This document shows positions 1 through 5,378 of a stretch of DNA of 14,408 nt, in pieces (the first letter of the stretch is position 1; each line of letters starts with the position of its first letter). Location: the NCBI GenBank assembly GCA_947589585.1, contig CANQCA010000032.1, positions 1 to 14,408 of the forward strand, in the 5' to 3' direction. Made by a program: the position numbers and the translations under genes. Under the pieces are notes generated by a model. The model saw nothing but the letters and a program-made list of their open reading frames with translations. It was not told the DNA's origin and searched no databases. The DNA is from an uncultured Clostridia bacterium (GTDB lineage: Bacteria > Bacillota > Clostridia > Christensenellales > Borkfalkiaceae).

Positions 1-459
1 GGCAAGCGCGTCAAGAAGAAGGACCTCGGCATGATCGCGGCTTCCTACGGCTATGTGTACGTCGCACAGTGCGCGATGGGCGCGGATAAGGCACAGCTCG
101 TCAAGGCTTTGAAAGAGGCCGAGGCATACCATGGGCCGTCGCTTATCATCTGCTATGCGCCCTGCATCAACCACGGCATCAACATGACGAAGTCCCAGTC
201 CGAGGAGAAGAACGCGGTCGATTGCGGCTATTGGCAGCTCTACCGCTACAACCCCGAACTTGCCGAAAAGGGCGAAAACCCCTTCACGCTGGATAGCAAG
301 GACCCGACGGGCGACTATCAGGCATTCATCCTCGGCGAGACCCGCTATGCCTCCCTCAAGAAGACGCAGCCCGAGATCGCCGAAGAGCTCTTCAAGAAAA
401 CGGAAGAGAGCTCCAAACAGCGCATTGCCGGCTACAAGAAGATGGCAGGCAAAGAATAA
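1..459 (+). CDS. nifJ: Pyruvate:ferredoxin (flavodoxin) oxidoreductase, C-terminal part (5' truncated by window)
   Basis: Open reading frame entering from the left edge in frame 1 and ending in TAA; 152 residues are visible. It matches the C-terminal end of the thiamine-diphosphate domain of the large single-chain enzyme (family length about 1170-1200 residues), which oxidises pyruvate with CoA to acetyl-CoA and CO2 and passes electrons to ferredoxin or flavodoxin in the cytoplasm. Seen directly: the run MIAASYGYVYVAQCAMGAD, the YAPCINHGI motif, and the helical Lys/Glu-rich tail characteristic of NifJ. From family knowledge, the cysteine of the APC-x-xHG segment is probably the distant fourth ligand of the proximal [4Fe-4S] cluster. 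The gene is followed by a strong terminator, so it ends its transcript. The start, the domains I-V and the other ferredoxin-type clusters lie outside the window. Confidence 0.95.
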   Translation, partial: GKRVKKKDLGMIAASYGYVYVAQCAMGADKAQLVKALKEAEAYHGPSLIICYAPCINHGINMTKSQSEEKNAVDCGYWQLYRYNPELAEKGENPFTLDSKDPTGDYQAFILGETRYASLKKTQPEIAEELFKKTEESSKQRIAGYKKMAGKE

Positions 460-480
460 TCAGAGCGAAAGATACGAAAA

Positions 481-512
481 GAACGGCTTCCCCGGAAGCC
501 GTTCTTTTTTTT
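481..512 (+). terminator. Intrinsic terminator of nifJ
   Basis: A perfect 10-bp stem (481-490 with 495-504) with a CCCG tetraloop is followed by eight T (505-512). It lies 21 bases after the nifJ stop codon. Confidence 0.93.
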
Positions 513-530
513 CATTTTTACATTTTGACC

Positions 531-580
531 TGCCCCCGTTTACGGGGGCGGGTGGCGAACGAAGTGAGACAGTTGGGGGC
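531..580. repeat. GC-rich hairpin element between convergent genes
   Basis: GCCCCCGT (532-539) and ACGGGGGC (542-549) form a near-perfect hairpin (CCCCCG, TTTA loop, CGGGGG). It is followed by a tail containing GGCGAACGAAGTGAG and ending in TTGGGGGC (573-580), which could pair alternatively with the same C-tract. There is no coding potential. The layout resembles small dispersed palindromic elements seen in intergenic gaps of Clostridia; that is my impression, and only one copy occurs in this window. The rest of the gap (581-639) holds nothing I can recognise. Confidence 0.5.
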
Positions 581-639
581 AATATTCTTATTGCGTTAAT
601 TGATCCAGACTACGGACATGGTATGGACATTTTTCGCCA

Positions 640-1425
640 TCATCTTCCCGGCGGTCCCTTGTATTGGACCTTCGGGGGCTCCTTGCCAAACAGGGTGATC
701 GCCTTCTTCGGGCAGAGGTTCACGCAGCGGTAGCAGAGGACGCATTCTCCCTTGGGCGTGGCTTTCTTATCTTTAAGGGCGATGTTTTGCACGGGGCAGC
801 TATTCGCGCACAGCCCGCGCCCGACACACGCGGCGGGGTCGATTTTGAGCTTATTTCGCTTGCCCACCTCCCCCTTCCACCAAAATTTGCGCTGGCTGTA
901 GTACCCGACGGCGTGGGAGAAAACGTTAAATCCGCGGCGGTGCGCCCTTCCATTCAAAATTTTTTGGGCAAATTTATCCGCGCGCTTTCTCGCCCGTGCA
1001 ATTTTTTCTTCGATCTCCCCGCCGTTTTTCACGGGGAAGATCGAAAGGTCGGCAAGGTTGTTTGGCATGTCGAACATCTCCGCGCCGATAACTTCCCCGC
1101 CGTAATTTTTTATCGTCCTGCCGAGCGCGGCCGTCCCGTCACCCGAGAAAAAATACTGCGTCTCGACGAGGATAATTTTCTTCCCACGAAGCAATTTCCC
1201 ATACCCATGTACGAAGTTGCGCATCGGGATCGGCGGTGCAGAGCCATAGATCGGGTAGGCAAAAAGAAGGATGTCCGCCTCTGAGAGAAGCCGCTTCGCA
1301 TCCACCGGCGAAGTGATCTCGACCATCTCGCACGCATAACCTTTTGAGAGCTTTTGGAGGAGATATTCGGTGATATAACGGGTGTTCCCCGTGCCGGAAA
1401 AATAAAACGCGACAAGTTTTTTCAT
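640..1425 (-). CDS. EFR1-type protein: flavodoxin-like domain fused to two-cluster ferredoxin
   Basis: 261 residues, probably a cytoplasmic electron carrier or oxidoreductase. Residues 1-160 are flavodoxin-like: MKKLVAFYFSGTGNT gives the FMN phosphate-binding loop (S10-T15), and YPIYGSAPP at 57-65 is the second conserved loop. Residues 195-245 are a ferredoxin domain. The second cluster motif is complete (C228, C231, C234, C238-Pro). The first has only C200, C206 and C210-Pro, because the expected second cysteine (position 203) is Arg (codon CGC). Start: the ATG at 1425 is preceded by GGAG at a short 3-base spacing; an in-frame ATG at 1434 would add three residues, and one at 1539 would run back into the tRNA promoter region and is unlikely. 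It is a single gene, convergent with nifJ. The substrate is unknown. I see no clear promoter upstream. Confidence 0.88.
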   Translation of the reverse strand: MKKLVAFYFSGTGNTRYITEYLLQKLSKGYACEMVEITSPVDAKRLLSEADILLFAYPIYGSAPPIPMRNFVHGYGKLLRGKKIILVETQYFFSGDGTAALGRTIKNYGGEVIGAEMFDMPNNLADLSIFPVKNGGEIEEKIARARKRADKFAQKILNGRAHRRGFNVFSHAVGYYSQRKFWWKGEVGKRNKLKIDPAACVGRGLCANSCPVQNIALKDKKATPKGECVLCYRCVNLCPKKAITLFGKEPPKVQYKGPPGR

Positions 1426-1508
1426 ATGCTCCATTGTATGACTTTGGCGCGCTTTTCGTGCCGATCGGAATTTTTGAGAAATTTTTTTATGCAGCGCGGA
1501 AAATCGCT

Positions 1509-1536
1509 TTGCATTTCCCGAGAAATATGCTATAAT
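1509..1536 (+). promoter_or_regulatory. Promoter of tRNA-Ala(CGC)
   Basis: TTGCAT (1509-1514), a 16-base spacer and a consensus TATAAT (1531-1536), 14 bases before the mature tRNA 5' end. This is the same spacing from -10 to tRNA as in the two tRNA genes downstream, within a few bases. Confidence 0.8.
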
Positions 1537-1550
1537 CAAAGCATGCGAAT

Positions 1551-1626
1551 GGGGATATAGCTCAGCTGGTAGAGCGCTGCGTTCGCAACGCAGAGGTCAC
1601 GCGTTCGAGTCGCGCTATCTCCACCA
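1551..1626 (+). tRNA. tRNA-Ala, anticodon CGC
   Basis: 76-base cloverleaf with encoded CCA. The acceptor GGGGATA pairs with TATCTCC and contains the G3-U70 wobble that marks alanine tRNAs. The D-stem is GCTC/GAGC, the anticodon stem CTGCG/CGCAG, and the loop TTCGCAA gives anticodon CGC (reads GCG). The T-stem ACGCG/CGCGC has an A49-C65 mismatch at the pair next to the acceptor stem; the other four pairs are intact. It has its own promoter and terminator. Confidence 0.95.
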
Positions 1627-1690
1627 TGAAAAAAGGAAGAGCTTGTGCTCTTCCTTTTTTCATGGGGAATAGCGCCTCGACCGAACGCGT
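1599..1690. repeat. Extended fold-back: tRNA-Ala(CGC) 3' half, terminator, inverted degenerate copy of the same 3' half
   Basis: The left arm is the T-arm, acceptor stem and CCA of the tRNA (from 1599) running into the terminator stem. The right arm continues beyond the terminator to 1690 and is an imperfect reverse complement of the tRNA: CATGG, GGA, ATAGCGC, then CGAACGCGT (1682-1690), complementary to the tRNA's ACGCGTTCG. The last block is itself half of a small palindrome, GAACGCG-T-CGCGTTC (1683-1697). The same plan follows the second tRNA-Ala with different bases that match that tRNA. Confidence 0.75.
1626..1663 (+). terminator. Intrinsic terminator of tRNA-Ala(CGC)
   Basis: A perfect 17-bp inverted repeat (1626-1642 with 1647-1663) with loop TTGT. 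The core GGAAGAGC/GCTCTTCC is followed by six T. The stem begins at the last base of the tRNA CCA end, so the hairpin abuts the mature tRNA directly. Confidence 0.92.
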
Positions 1691-1700
1691 CGCGTTCGCC

Positions 1701-1734
1701 CCGACCGAAGCTTCTATTTGTAGACTAAGGTCGG
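1701..1734. repeat. 34-base hairpin repeat, copy 1
   Basis: CCGACC (1701-1706) pairs with GGTCGG (1729-1734), and an inner TCTA/TAGA stem closes a TTTG loop. An identical copy lies at 1805-1838, and a third with several changes at 2260-2293 (the right arm altered to GCGCGG, which breaks most of the outer stem). Copies 2 and 3 form the left end of the 300-bp direct repeats; copy 1 stands alone after the tRNA fold-back. Confidence 0.85.
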
Positions 1735-1760
1735 CACAAGCGGGCTATTGCCCGCGCAGT

Positions 1761-1774
1761 AGTCGCGCTATCTC
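1761..1774 (+). other. Direct 14-base copy of the tRNA-Ala(CGC) 3' end
   Basis: AGTCGCGCTATCTC at 1761-1774 is identical to 1608-1621 inside the tRNA (end of T-loop, T-stem and most of the acceptor strand). It is followed by GG and a T-rich stretch rather than by CCA. The segment between the two direct copies is about 140 bases and contains the terminator, the inverted copy and hairpin copy 1. Possible readings are an att-like duplication left by a small element that used the tRNA 3' end, or a by-product of fold-back copying. Confidence 0.6.
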
Positions 1775-1804
1775 GGTTTTTCTTTTTCATTACGTCATGC
1801 TGCC

Positions 1805-2104
1805 CCGACCGAAGCTTCTATTTGTAGACTAAGGTCGGCACATGCCGTAGGCGAAGTAGCGCAGTCGAAGCATGACCTTAAAATGCGGTCACCCTTCGAC
1901 AAAGCTCAGGGTGACGAATCAGAATGCAGTCTGACTTCGTAACTCGGGATCCTTCGAGAAATTTCCGCCGTGGACTGCGTATAGCTTCATCGGCTCAGGA
2001 TGACGCTACCCTTGGGTGGCATGTCGTTGCTTCCTGCAAAACTCATAAATTTTCCCGTTGGGGGCGAAAATGTGTTGACAAGGGCGGCAAAGTGTTGTAA
2101 AATA
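1805..2104. repeat. 300-bp direct repeat, copy 1 (spacer between the two tRNA-Ala genes)
   Basis: Aligns without gaps with 2260-2559 (constant offset 455) with about 20 differences by eye, roughly 93% identity. From left to right it holds the 34-base hairpin (1805-1838); a hairpin GTCACCCT/AGGGTGAC (1888-1895 with 1908-1915); a related inverted pair ATCCT/AGGAT (1949-1953 with 1997-2001) in the contexts CCTTCG and GGCTCAGGATGAC; a nearly invariant stretch before the promoter; and at its right end the whole promoter of the next tRNA. No gene is supported in this gap. The CCTTCG...GCTCAGG(G/A)TGAC theme resembles dispersed palindromic repeats of Clostridia. Confidence 0.93.
2075..2103 (+). promoter_or_regulatory. 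Promoter of tRNA-Ala(GGC), carried in the direct repeat
   Basis: Consensus TTGACA (2075-2080), a 17-base spacer and TAAAAT (2098-2103), ending 11 bases before the tRNA. It is the same promoter, apart from one -10 base, as the one before tRNA-Val. Confidence 0.9.
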
Positions 2105-2114
2105 AAATCACTTC

Positions 2115-2190
2115 GGGGGTATAGCTCAGTTGGTAGAGCGCTTGAATGGCATTCAAGAGGTCACGTGTTCGACTCACGCTATCTCCACCA
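2115..2190 (+). tRNA. tRNA-Ala, anticodon GGC
   Basis: 76-base cloverleaf with encoded CCA. The acceptor GGGGGTA pairs with TATCTCC, again with G3-U70. The D-stem is GCTC/GAGC, the anticodon stem CTTGA/TCAAG, and the loop ATGGCAT gives anticodon GGC (reads GCC, GCU). The T-stem ACGTG/CACGC carries the same A49-C65 mismatch as tRNA-Ala(CGC). Confidence 0.95.
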
Positions 2191-2249
2191 TGAGAGGACG
2201 GCACAGCCGTCCTTTTCTCATGTGGAGATAGCGGGCAAGTTGAACACGT
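2163..2249. repeat. Extended fold-back: tRNA-Ala(GGC) 3' half, terminator, inverted degenerate copy of the same 3' half
   Basis: The left arm is 2163-2195 (T-arm, acceptor, CCA, TGAGA). The right arm is 2216-2249: TCTCATG, then TGGAGATAGCG (exact reverse complement of the tRNA 3' strand), a short divergent patch, then GAACACGT (2242-2249), complementary to the tRNA's ACGTGTTC. About 30 of 35 columns pair, with one missing G and two extra bases. The end block forms the palindrome GAACACG-T-CGTGTTC (2242-2256). The corresponding block after tRNA-Ala(CGC) reads GAACGCGT, so the copies track their own tRNA. Confidence 0.82.
2191..2220 (+). terminator. Intrinsic terminator of tRNA-Ala(GGC)
   Basis: GGACGGC (2196-2202), loop ACA and GCCGTCC (2206-2212), followed by TTTT. 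The flanking TGAGA and TCTCA extend the stem around a three-base T bulge, so the T-run can either end the transcript or lie inside a longer fold-back. Confidence 0.85.
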
Positions 2250-2259
2250 CGTGTTCGCC

Positions 2260-2559
2260 CCGACCGCAGCTTCTATTTGTAGACTAAGCGCGGCATGAGC
2301 CGTAGGCGAAGTTGCGCAGTCGAAGCATGACCTTATAGTGCGGTCACCCTTCGACAAAGCTCAGGGTGACGAATCAGAATGCAGTCGGACTTCGTAGCTC
2401 TGGATCCTTCGAAGATTTTCCGCCATGGACTGCGTACAGCTTCATCGGCTCAGGATGACGCTACCCTTGGGTGGCATGTCGTTACTTCCTGCAAAACTCA
2501 TAAAATTTCCCGTTGGGGGCGAAAATGTGTTGACAAGGGCGGCAAAGTGTTGTACAATA
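2260..2559. repeat. 300-bp direct repeat, copy 2 (spacer between tRNA-Ala(GGC) and tRNA-Val)
   Basis: Ungapped partner of 1805-2104. It contains the decayed 34-base hairpin (2260-2293), the GTCACCCT/AGGGTGAC hairpin (2343-2350 with 2363-2370), the ATCCT/AGGAT pair, and the full tRNA promoter at its right end. Identity stops just after the -10 box; the leader sequences and tRNAs differ. No gene is supported in the gap 2250-2571. Confidence 0.93.
2530..2558 (+). promoter_or_regulatory. Promoter of tRNA-Val(CAC), carried in the direct repeat
   Basis: TTGACA (2530-2535), a 17-base spacer and TACAAT (2553-2558); the tRNA begins 13 bases later. Confidence 0.92.
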
Positions 2560-2571
2560 AAAAAGTAGTTC

Positions 2572-2649
2572 GGAGGCATAGTCTCAGTTGGTTAGAGCGC
2601 GCGCTTCACATGCGCGAGGTCACAGGTTCAAGTCCTGTTGTCTCCACCA
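2572..2649 (+). tRNA. tRNA-Val, anticodon CAC, with one extra base in the D-stem
   Basis: 78 bases with encoded CCA. The acceptor GGAGGCA pairs with TGTCTCC, the anticodon stem is CGCGC/GCGCG, and the loop TTCACAT gives anticodon CAC (reads GUG). The T-stem ACAGG/CCTGT is fully paired. The D-arm reads GTCTC...GAGC instead of the usual GCTC...GAGC, so a T is bulged after the first D-stem base. It has its own consensus promoter and terminator, which argues that it is expressed; whether it folds and is charged normally is open. Confidence 0.88.
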
Positions 2650-2654
2650 AAAAG

Positions 2655-2682
2655 AAAGGGAAGGTACAAACCTTCCCTTTTT
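2655..2682. terminator. Terminator of tRNA-Val, probably bidirectional with the phosphohexomutase gene
   Basis: AAAGGGAAGG (2655-2664), loop TACAAA, CCTTCCCTTT (2671-2680) and two further T. On the opposite strand the stem is followed by T-rich CTTTTTGG, and the phosphohexomutase stop codon lies only 14 bases away, so the hairpin can serve both converging transcripts. Confidence 0.85.
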
Positions 2683-2695
2683 GTTTGGTCCTTAT

Positions 2696-4411
2696 TTAAT
2701 TTCCCTTTGCCTTTTCGAGGAGAAGGTCGACGGAGCGGGAGGCCGCTTCGAACCTCTCTGTTGCCGCCGCCTCATCCTTCGCACGCATAGAATAATAAAT
2801 TTTGAGCTTGGGTTCGGTGCCCGAGGGGCGCACACACACGAAACTCCCCCCTTCGAGCTCGAAATAGACGCAGTTGCACTTGGGGATATTGAGCGCCTCG
2901 CAGGTGCCGTCTGCCGCCCTCCGAACGCCTGCCGCATAATCGCGGATAGCTTCGACGCGCATGTCGCCGATCTCGGCAACTTGGCAGTTTTTGAGCCCGT
3001 CGACAACGGCGTTCATCTCCTCCATCGCGTGGAGCCCCCCGTATTTTACGGAGACGCCACGATCGAGCACGAAGCCGTATTTTTCGTATATTTCGCAGAG
3101 CCGTGTATAAACCGTCTTGCCGATATACGCATAGTAGCAGACCATCTCGGCGCATACCATGCTCGCAACGACGGCATCCTTATCGCGGGCATGGGTGCCA
3201 CGCAGGTATCCGCACGATTCCTCGAAGCCGAACACGAATGTATATTTTTTATTCGCTTCCCACTCCTTGATCTTCTCGCCGATGAACTTGAAGCCCACGG
3301 GCGTTTCGACGAGGGTCGCGCCGAACTCCTCGCAGATCGCCTTCGCCATGCCCGTCGAGACAAAGGACTTGACAACGGCGGCATTTGCGGGAAACTCTCC
3401 CCGTGCTTTGAGGCGGGTGAGGATATAGTCGAGGAGCAAAATGCCCACTTGGTTGCCCGAGAGAGCGATAAATTCCCCCCTGTCGTTCTTGACGGCCACG
3501 CCGAGGCGGTCGCTATCCGGATCGGTGCCGAAGACGACGTCGGCATCGATCTCATTTGCGAGCGCGATGCCCCTCGAGAGTGTCTCCTTATACTCGGGAT
3601 TGGGAACTTTCACGGTGGAGAAATCGGGGTCCTCCGAGATCTGCTCTTCGACGACGGTCGCCTTGATGCCGAGTCTTCTTAAGATCGTGGTCACAGGAAT
3701 ATAGCCCGAGCCGTGCACGGGGGTGTAGACGAGTTTTAAGTCCTTCCCGCACGCCTTCACGGCCTCGGGGGAGAGCGAGAGCTTTTCGATCTCCGTAAAG
3801 TACGCCTCGTCCACTTCCGCGGGAACGGGCACGATGAGCGGGCTTTCGTCCTCCCATTCGACGGAAAAAATATCGGAGATGGCGCGAATACGGCGGGCGA
3901 TGATATCCGTCGCCTCGGGAGAGAGTTGCGCTCCGTCCTCGCCGTAAACCTTATAGCCGTTGTCCTCTTTGGGGTTGTGCGAGGCGGTGATCATGATCCC
4001 CGCGATGGCATGAAGATGCCGCACCGCAAAGGAGAGCATGGGAACGGGATGGACGCGGCCGAAAAGGTAGGCCTTGATCCCGTTCTTTGCAAGAACGGCG
4101 GCGGAGGCCTTCGCGAACTCGAAAGAGCGCCTTCTCGTATCGTAAGAGATGACGACGCCCCGCTCCTTCGCCCCCTCTCCGAGGGCGACGACGTACCCTG
4201 CGAGCCCCTGCGTCGCACGGCGGACGGTGTAGACGTTCATCATGTTGAGGCCGTAGCCGATGACCCCGCGCATGCCGGCGGTACCGAAGCTGAGCTCCGC
4301 GCCGAAGCGGTACTCCTTCTCCGTTTCCGAAAGAGCGGCGAGCTCTCTTTTCGCTTCTGCAGAAAGACGGGAGTCCGCCATCCATGTTTCATATATTTGC
4401 AAATAATTCAT
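2696..4411 (-). CDS. pgcA: Phosphohexomutase of the alpha-D-phosphohexomutase superfamily (PgcA-like phosphoglucomutase)
   Basis: 571 residues, full length for the PgcA type (about 565-580). It should interconvert sugar 1- and 6-phosphates (probably glucose; mannose possible) in the cytoplasm, feeding cell-wall and polysaccharide precursors. The superfamily sites appear in order: N-terminal FGTAGMRG (42-49), catalytic phosphoserine loop TASHNPKEDNGYK (S144), Mg-binding DPDSDR (297-302), sugar-recognition GFEES (395-399) and phosphate-binding RPSGTEPK (528-535). Nothing is missing. The start at the ATG at 4411 fits the family N-terminus, but there is no convincing Shine-Dalgarno sequence in the 28-base gap after the upstream gene, so translation may be coupled. 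It is probably the last gene of the operon starting at 6200. The gene name is by similarity; the substrate is not proven by sequence. Confidence 0.93.
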   Translation of the reverse strand: MNYLQIYETWMADSRLSAEAKRELAALSETEKEYRFGAELSFGTAGMRGVIGYGLNMMNVYTVRRATQGLAGYVVALGEGAKERGVVISYDTRRRSFEFAKASAAVLAKNGIKAYLFGRVHPVPMLSFAVRHLHAIAGIMITASHNPKEDNGYKVYGEDGAQLSPEATDIIARRIRAISDIFSVEWEDESPLIVPVPAEVDEAYFTEIEKLSLSPEAVKACGKDLKLVYTPVHGSGYIPVTTILRRLGIKATVVEEQISEDPDFSTVKVPNPEYKETLSRGIALANEIDADVVFGTDPDSDRLGVAVKNDRGEFIALSGNQVGILLLDYILTRLKARGEFPANAAVVKSFVSTGMAKAICEEFGATLVETPVGFKFIGEKIKEWEANKKYTFVFGFEESCGYLRGTHARDKDAVVASMVCAEMVCYYAYIGKTVYTRLCEIYEKYGFVLDRGVSVKYGGLHAMEEMNAVVDGLKNCQVAEIGDMRVEAIRDYAAGVRRAADGTCEALNIPKCNCVYFELEGGSFVCVRPSGTEPKLKIYYSMRAKDEAAATERFEAASRSVDLLLEKAKGN

Positions 4412-4439
4412 AGCGTTTTGAATGGAACCCTATAATTTC

Positions 4440-5378
4440 TCATTCCCCGTCGCCCTCGGCGATCTTATCGCGGGTGACAAAGTACTTCTTTCCCGCGTCG
4501 GTGTAGTAGTTGACGAACTGCATGACGAGGAGGAAAAAATAGGAGAGCGGCATGGAAATGAGAAGGCCGCTTCCGAGCGTGCAGAGACCGAACGTGATGT
4601 TGACGACGAGGATGAGGTAGGCCGCCATCAGATAGGCCGCGAACCTTCTCCAGAAGGAATTCTTGCAGCGGGCGGACTGCTTGAGGGCCTGCCCGACGCC
4701 CTTTCCCCCCGCGATCATGGCGGGCATCCAAGCCGAGACAAAGGTCATCTTCAGGGCCTGCATCGCGAGGATGAGTGCGATGGAGAGGCAGAGCGAGATG
4801 AGGACGGTGAAGAAGTTCCATGCCATGAGAAGGGACGGGATATAGAAGAAGAGGAAGACGCACAGCCCCACAGAGGCCACATCATAGACGAAGGTGAGCG
4901 GCACATAGACGAGCTGATATAAGGACGCCTGCCCGATATTGCGAAAATAGGATGCGGAAAAGCGGGTCTTTGCATTCATGCTCATGCGGTCGTTGACCGT
5001 CCCGCCGAGGGCAAACATCGCAAGGCCGTTGAAATAGCGCAAAAGAAGATACATGACGGCGACGCCGATGATCGAGCCCACGATGGAGCCGATGTGTGTG
5101 CCGAGCAGGACCATAAAGTCCTTCACGGCGACGTGGAATTCGTGCGGCATCTGTTGCAGGACGGCATATTCCCCGCCGAAGAGAGCCTTCACAAAGGATT
5201 TGGCGAGCTCCTTCAGGGCGCCGAGCTCCGCGCTATCCACAATCGTCGAGAGGCCCAAGGATAGAATGACATAGGTCAAACTGAAAAAAACCGCCGCCGT
5301 GATCGCGCGGTATAAGAGCAATTTGAATACGCCGGAGAAATTATCGATCGTCAGACTGACGGAATGACGGAATCGCAT
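4440..5378 (-). CDS. Polytopic membrane protein of unknown function, paralogue of the upstream gene
   Basis: 312 residues, about six hydrophobic segments (roughly 21-45, 96-125, 152-183, 188-210, 247-265, 270-290). A 50-residue polar loop follows the first segment, and the C-terminal tail is charged. I do not recognise a named family. Residues 217-237 carry W217, P219, A223, G225, G227, A231, S235 and R237, identical in type and spacing to eight residues of the preceding gene, so the two look like diverged duplicates that may form a heteromer. The ATG at 5378 directly follows the TAA of the upstream gene and has AGGGGG six bases before it, so the two are co-translated. No enzyme or transporter motif is visible; a role with the downstream phosphohexomutase in envelope carbohydrate work is only a guess from position. 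Confidence 0.85.
   Translation of the reverse strand: MRFRHSVSLTIDNFSGVFKLLLYRAITAAVFFSLTYVILSLGLSTIVDSAELGALKELAKSFVKALFGGEYAVLQQMPHEFHVAVKDFMVLLGTHIGSIVGSIIGVAVMYLLLRYFNGLAMFALGGTVNDRMSMNAKTRFSASYFRNIGQASLYQLVYVPLTFVYDVASVGLCVFLFFYIPSLLMAWNFFTVLISLCLSIALILAMQALKMTFVSAWMPAMIAGGKGVGQALKQSARCKNSFWRRFAAYLMAAYLILVVNITFGLCTLGSGLLISMPLSYFFLLVMQFVNYYTDAGKKYFVTRDKIAEGDGE

Noticed and set aside
2000..2357. Open frames of about 95-105 residues on both strands across tRNA-Ala(GGC) and the repeats
   Set aside because: They run through a tRNA and through palindromic repeat DNA, have no ribosome-binding site and no protein-like composition.
1805..2559. CRISPR array or integron attC sites, considered because of spaced repeats with palindromes
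   Set aside because: Only two long units with no unique spacers of regular size; each unit carries a tRNA promoter; no cas or integrase gene and no attC-type boxes are visible.
2588..3682. Long plus-strand frame (364 residues) opposite the phosphohexomutase
   Set aside because: It starts inside tRNA-Val and is the antisense shadow of a GC-rich gene with all its catalytic motifs on the other strand.
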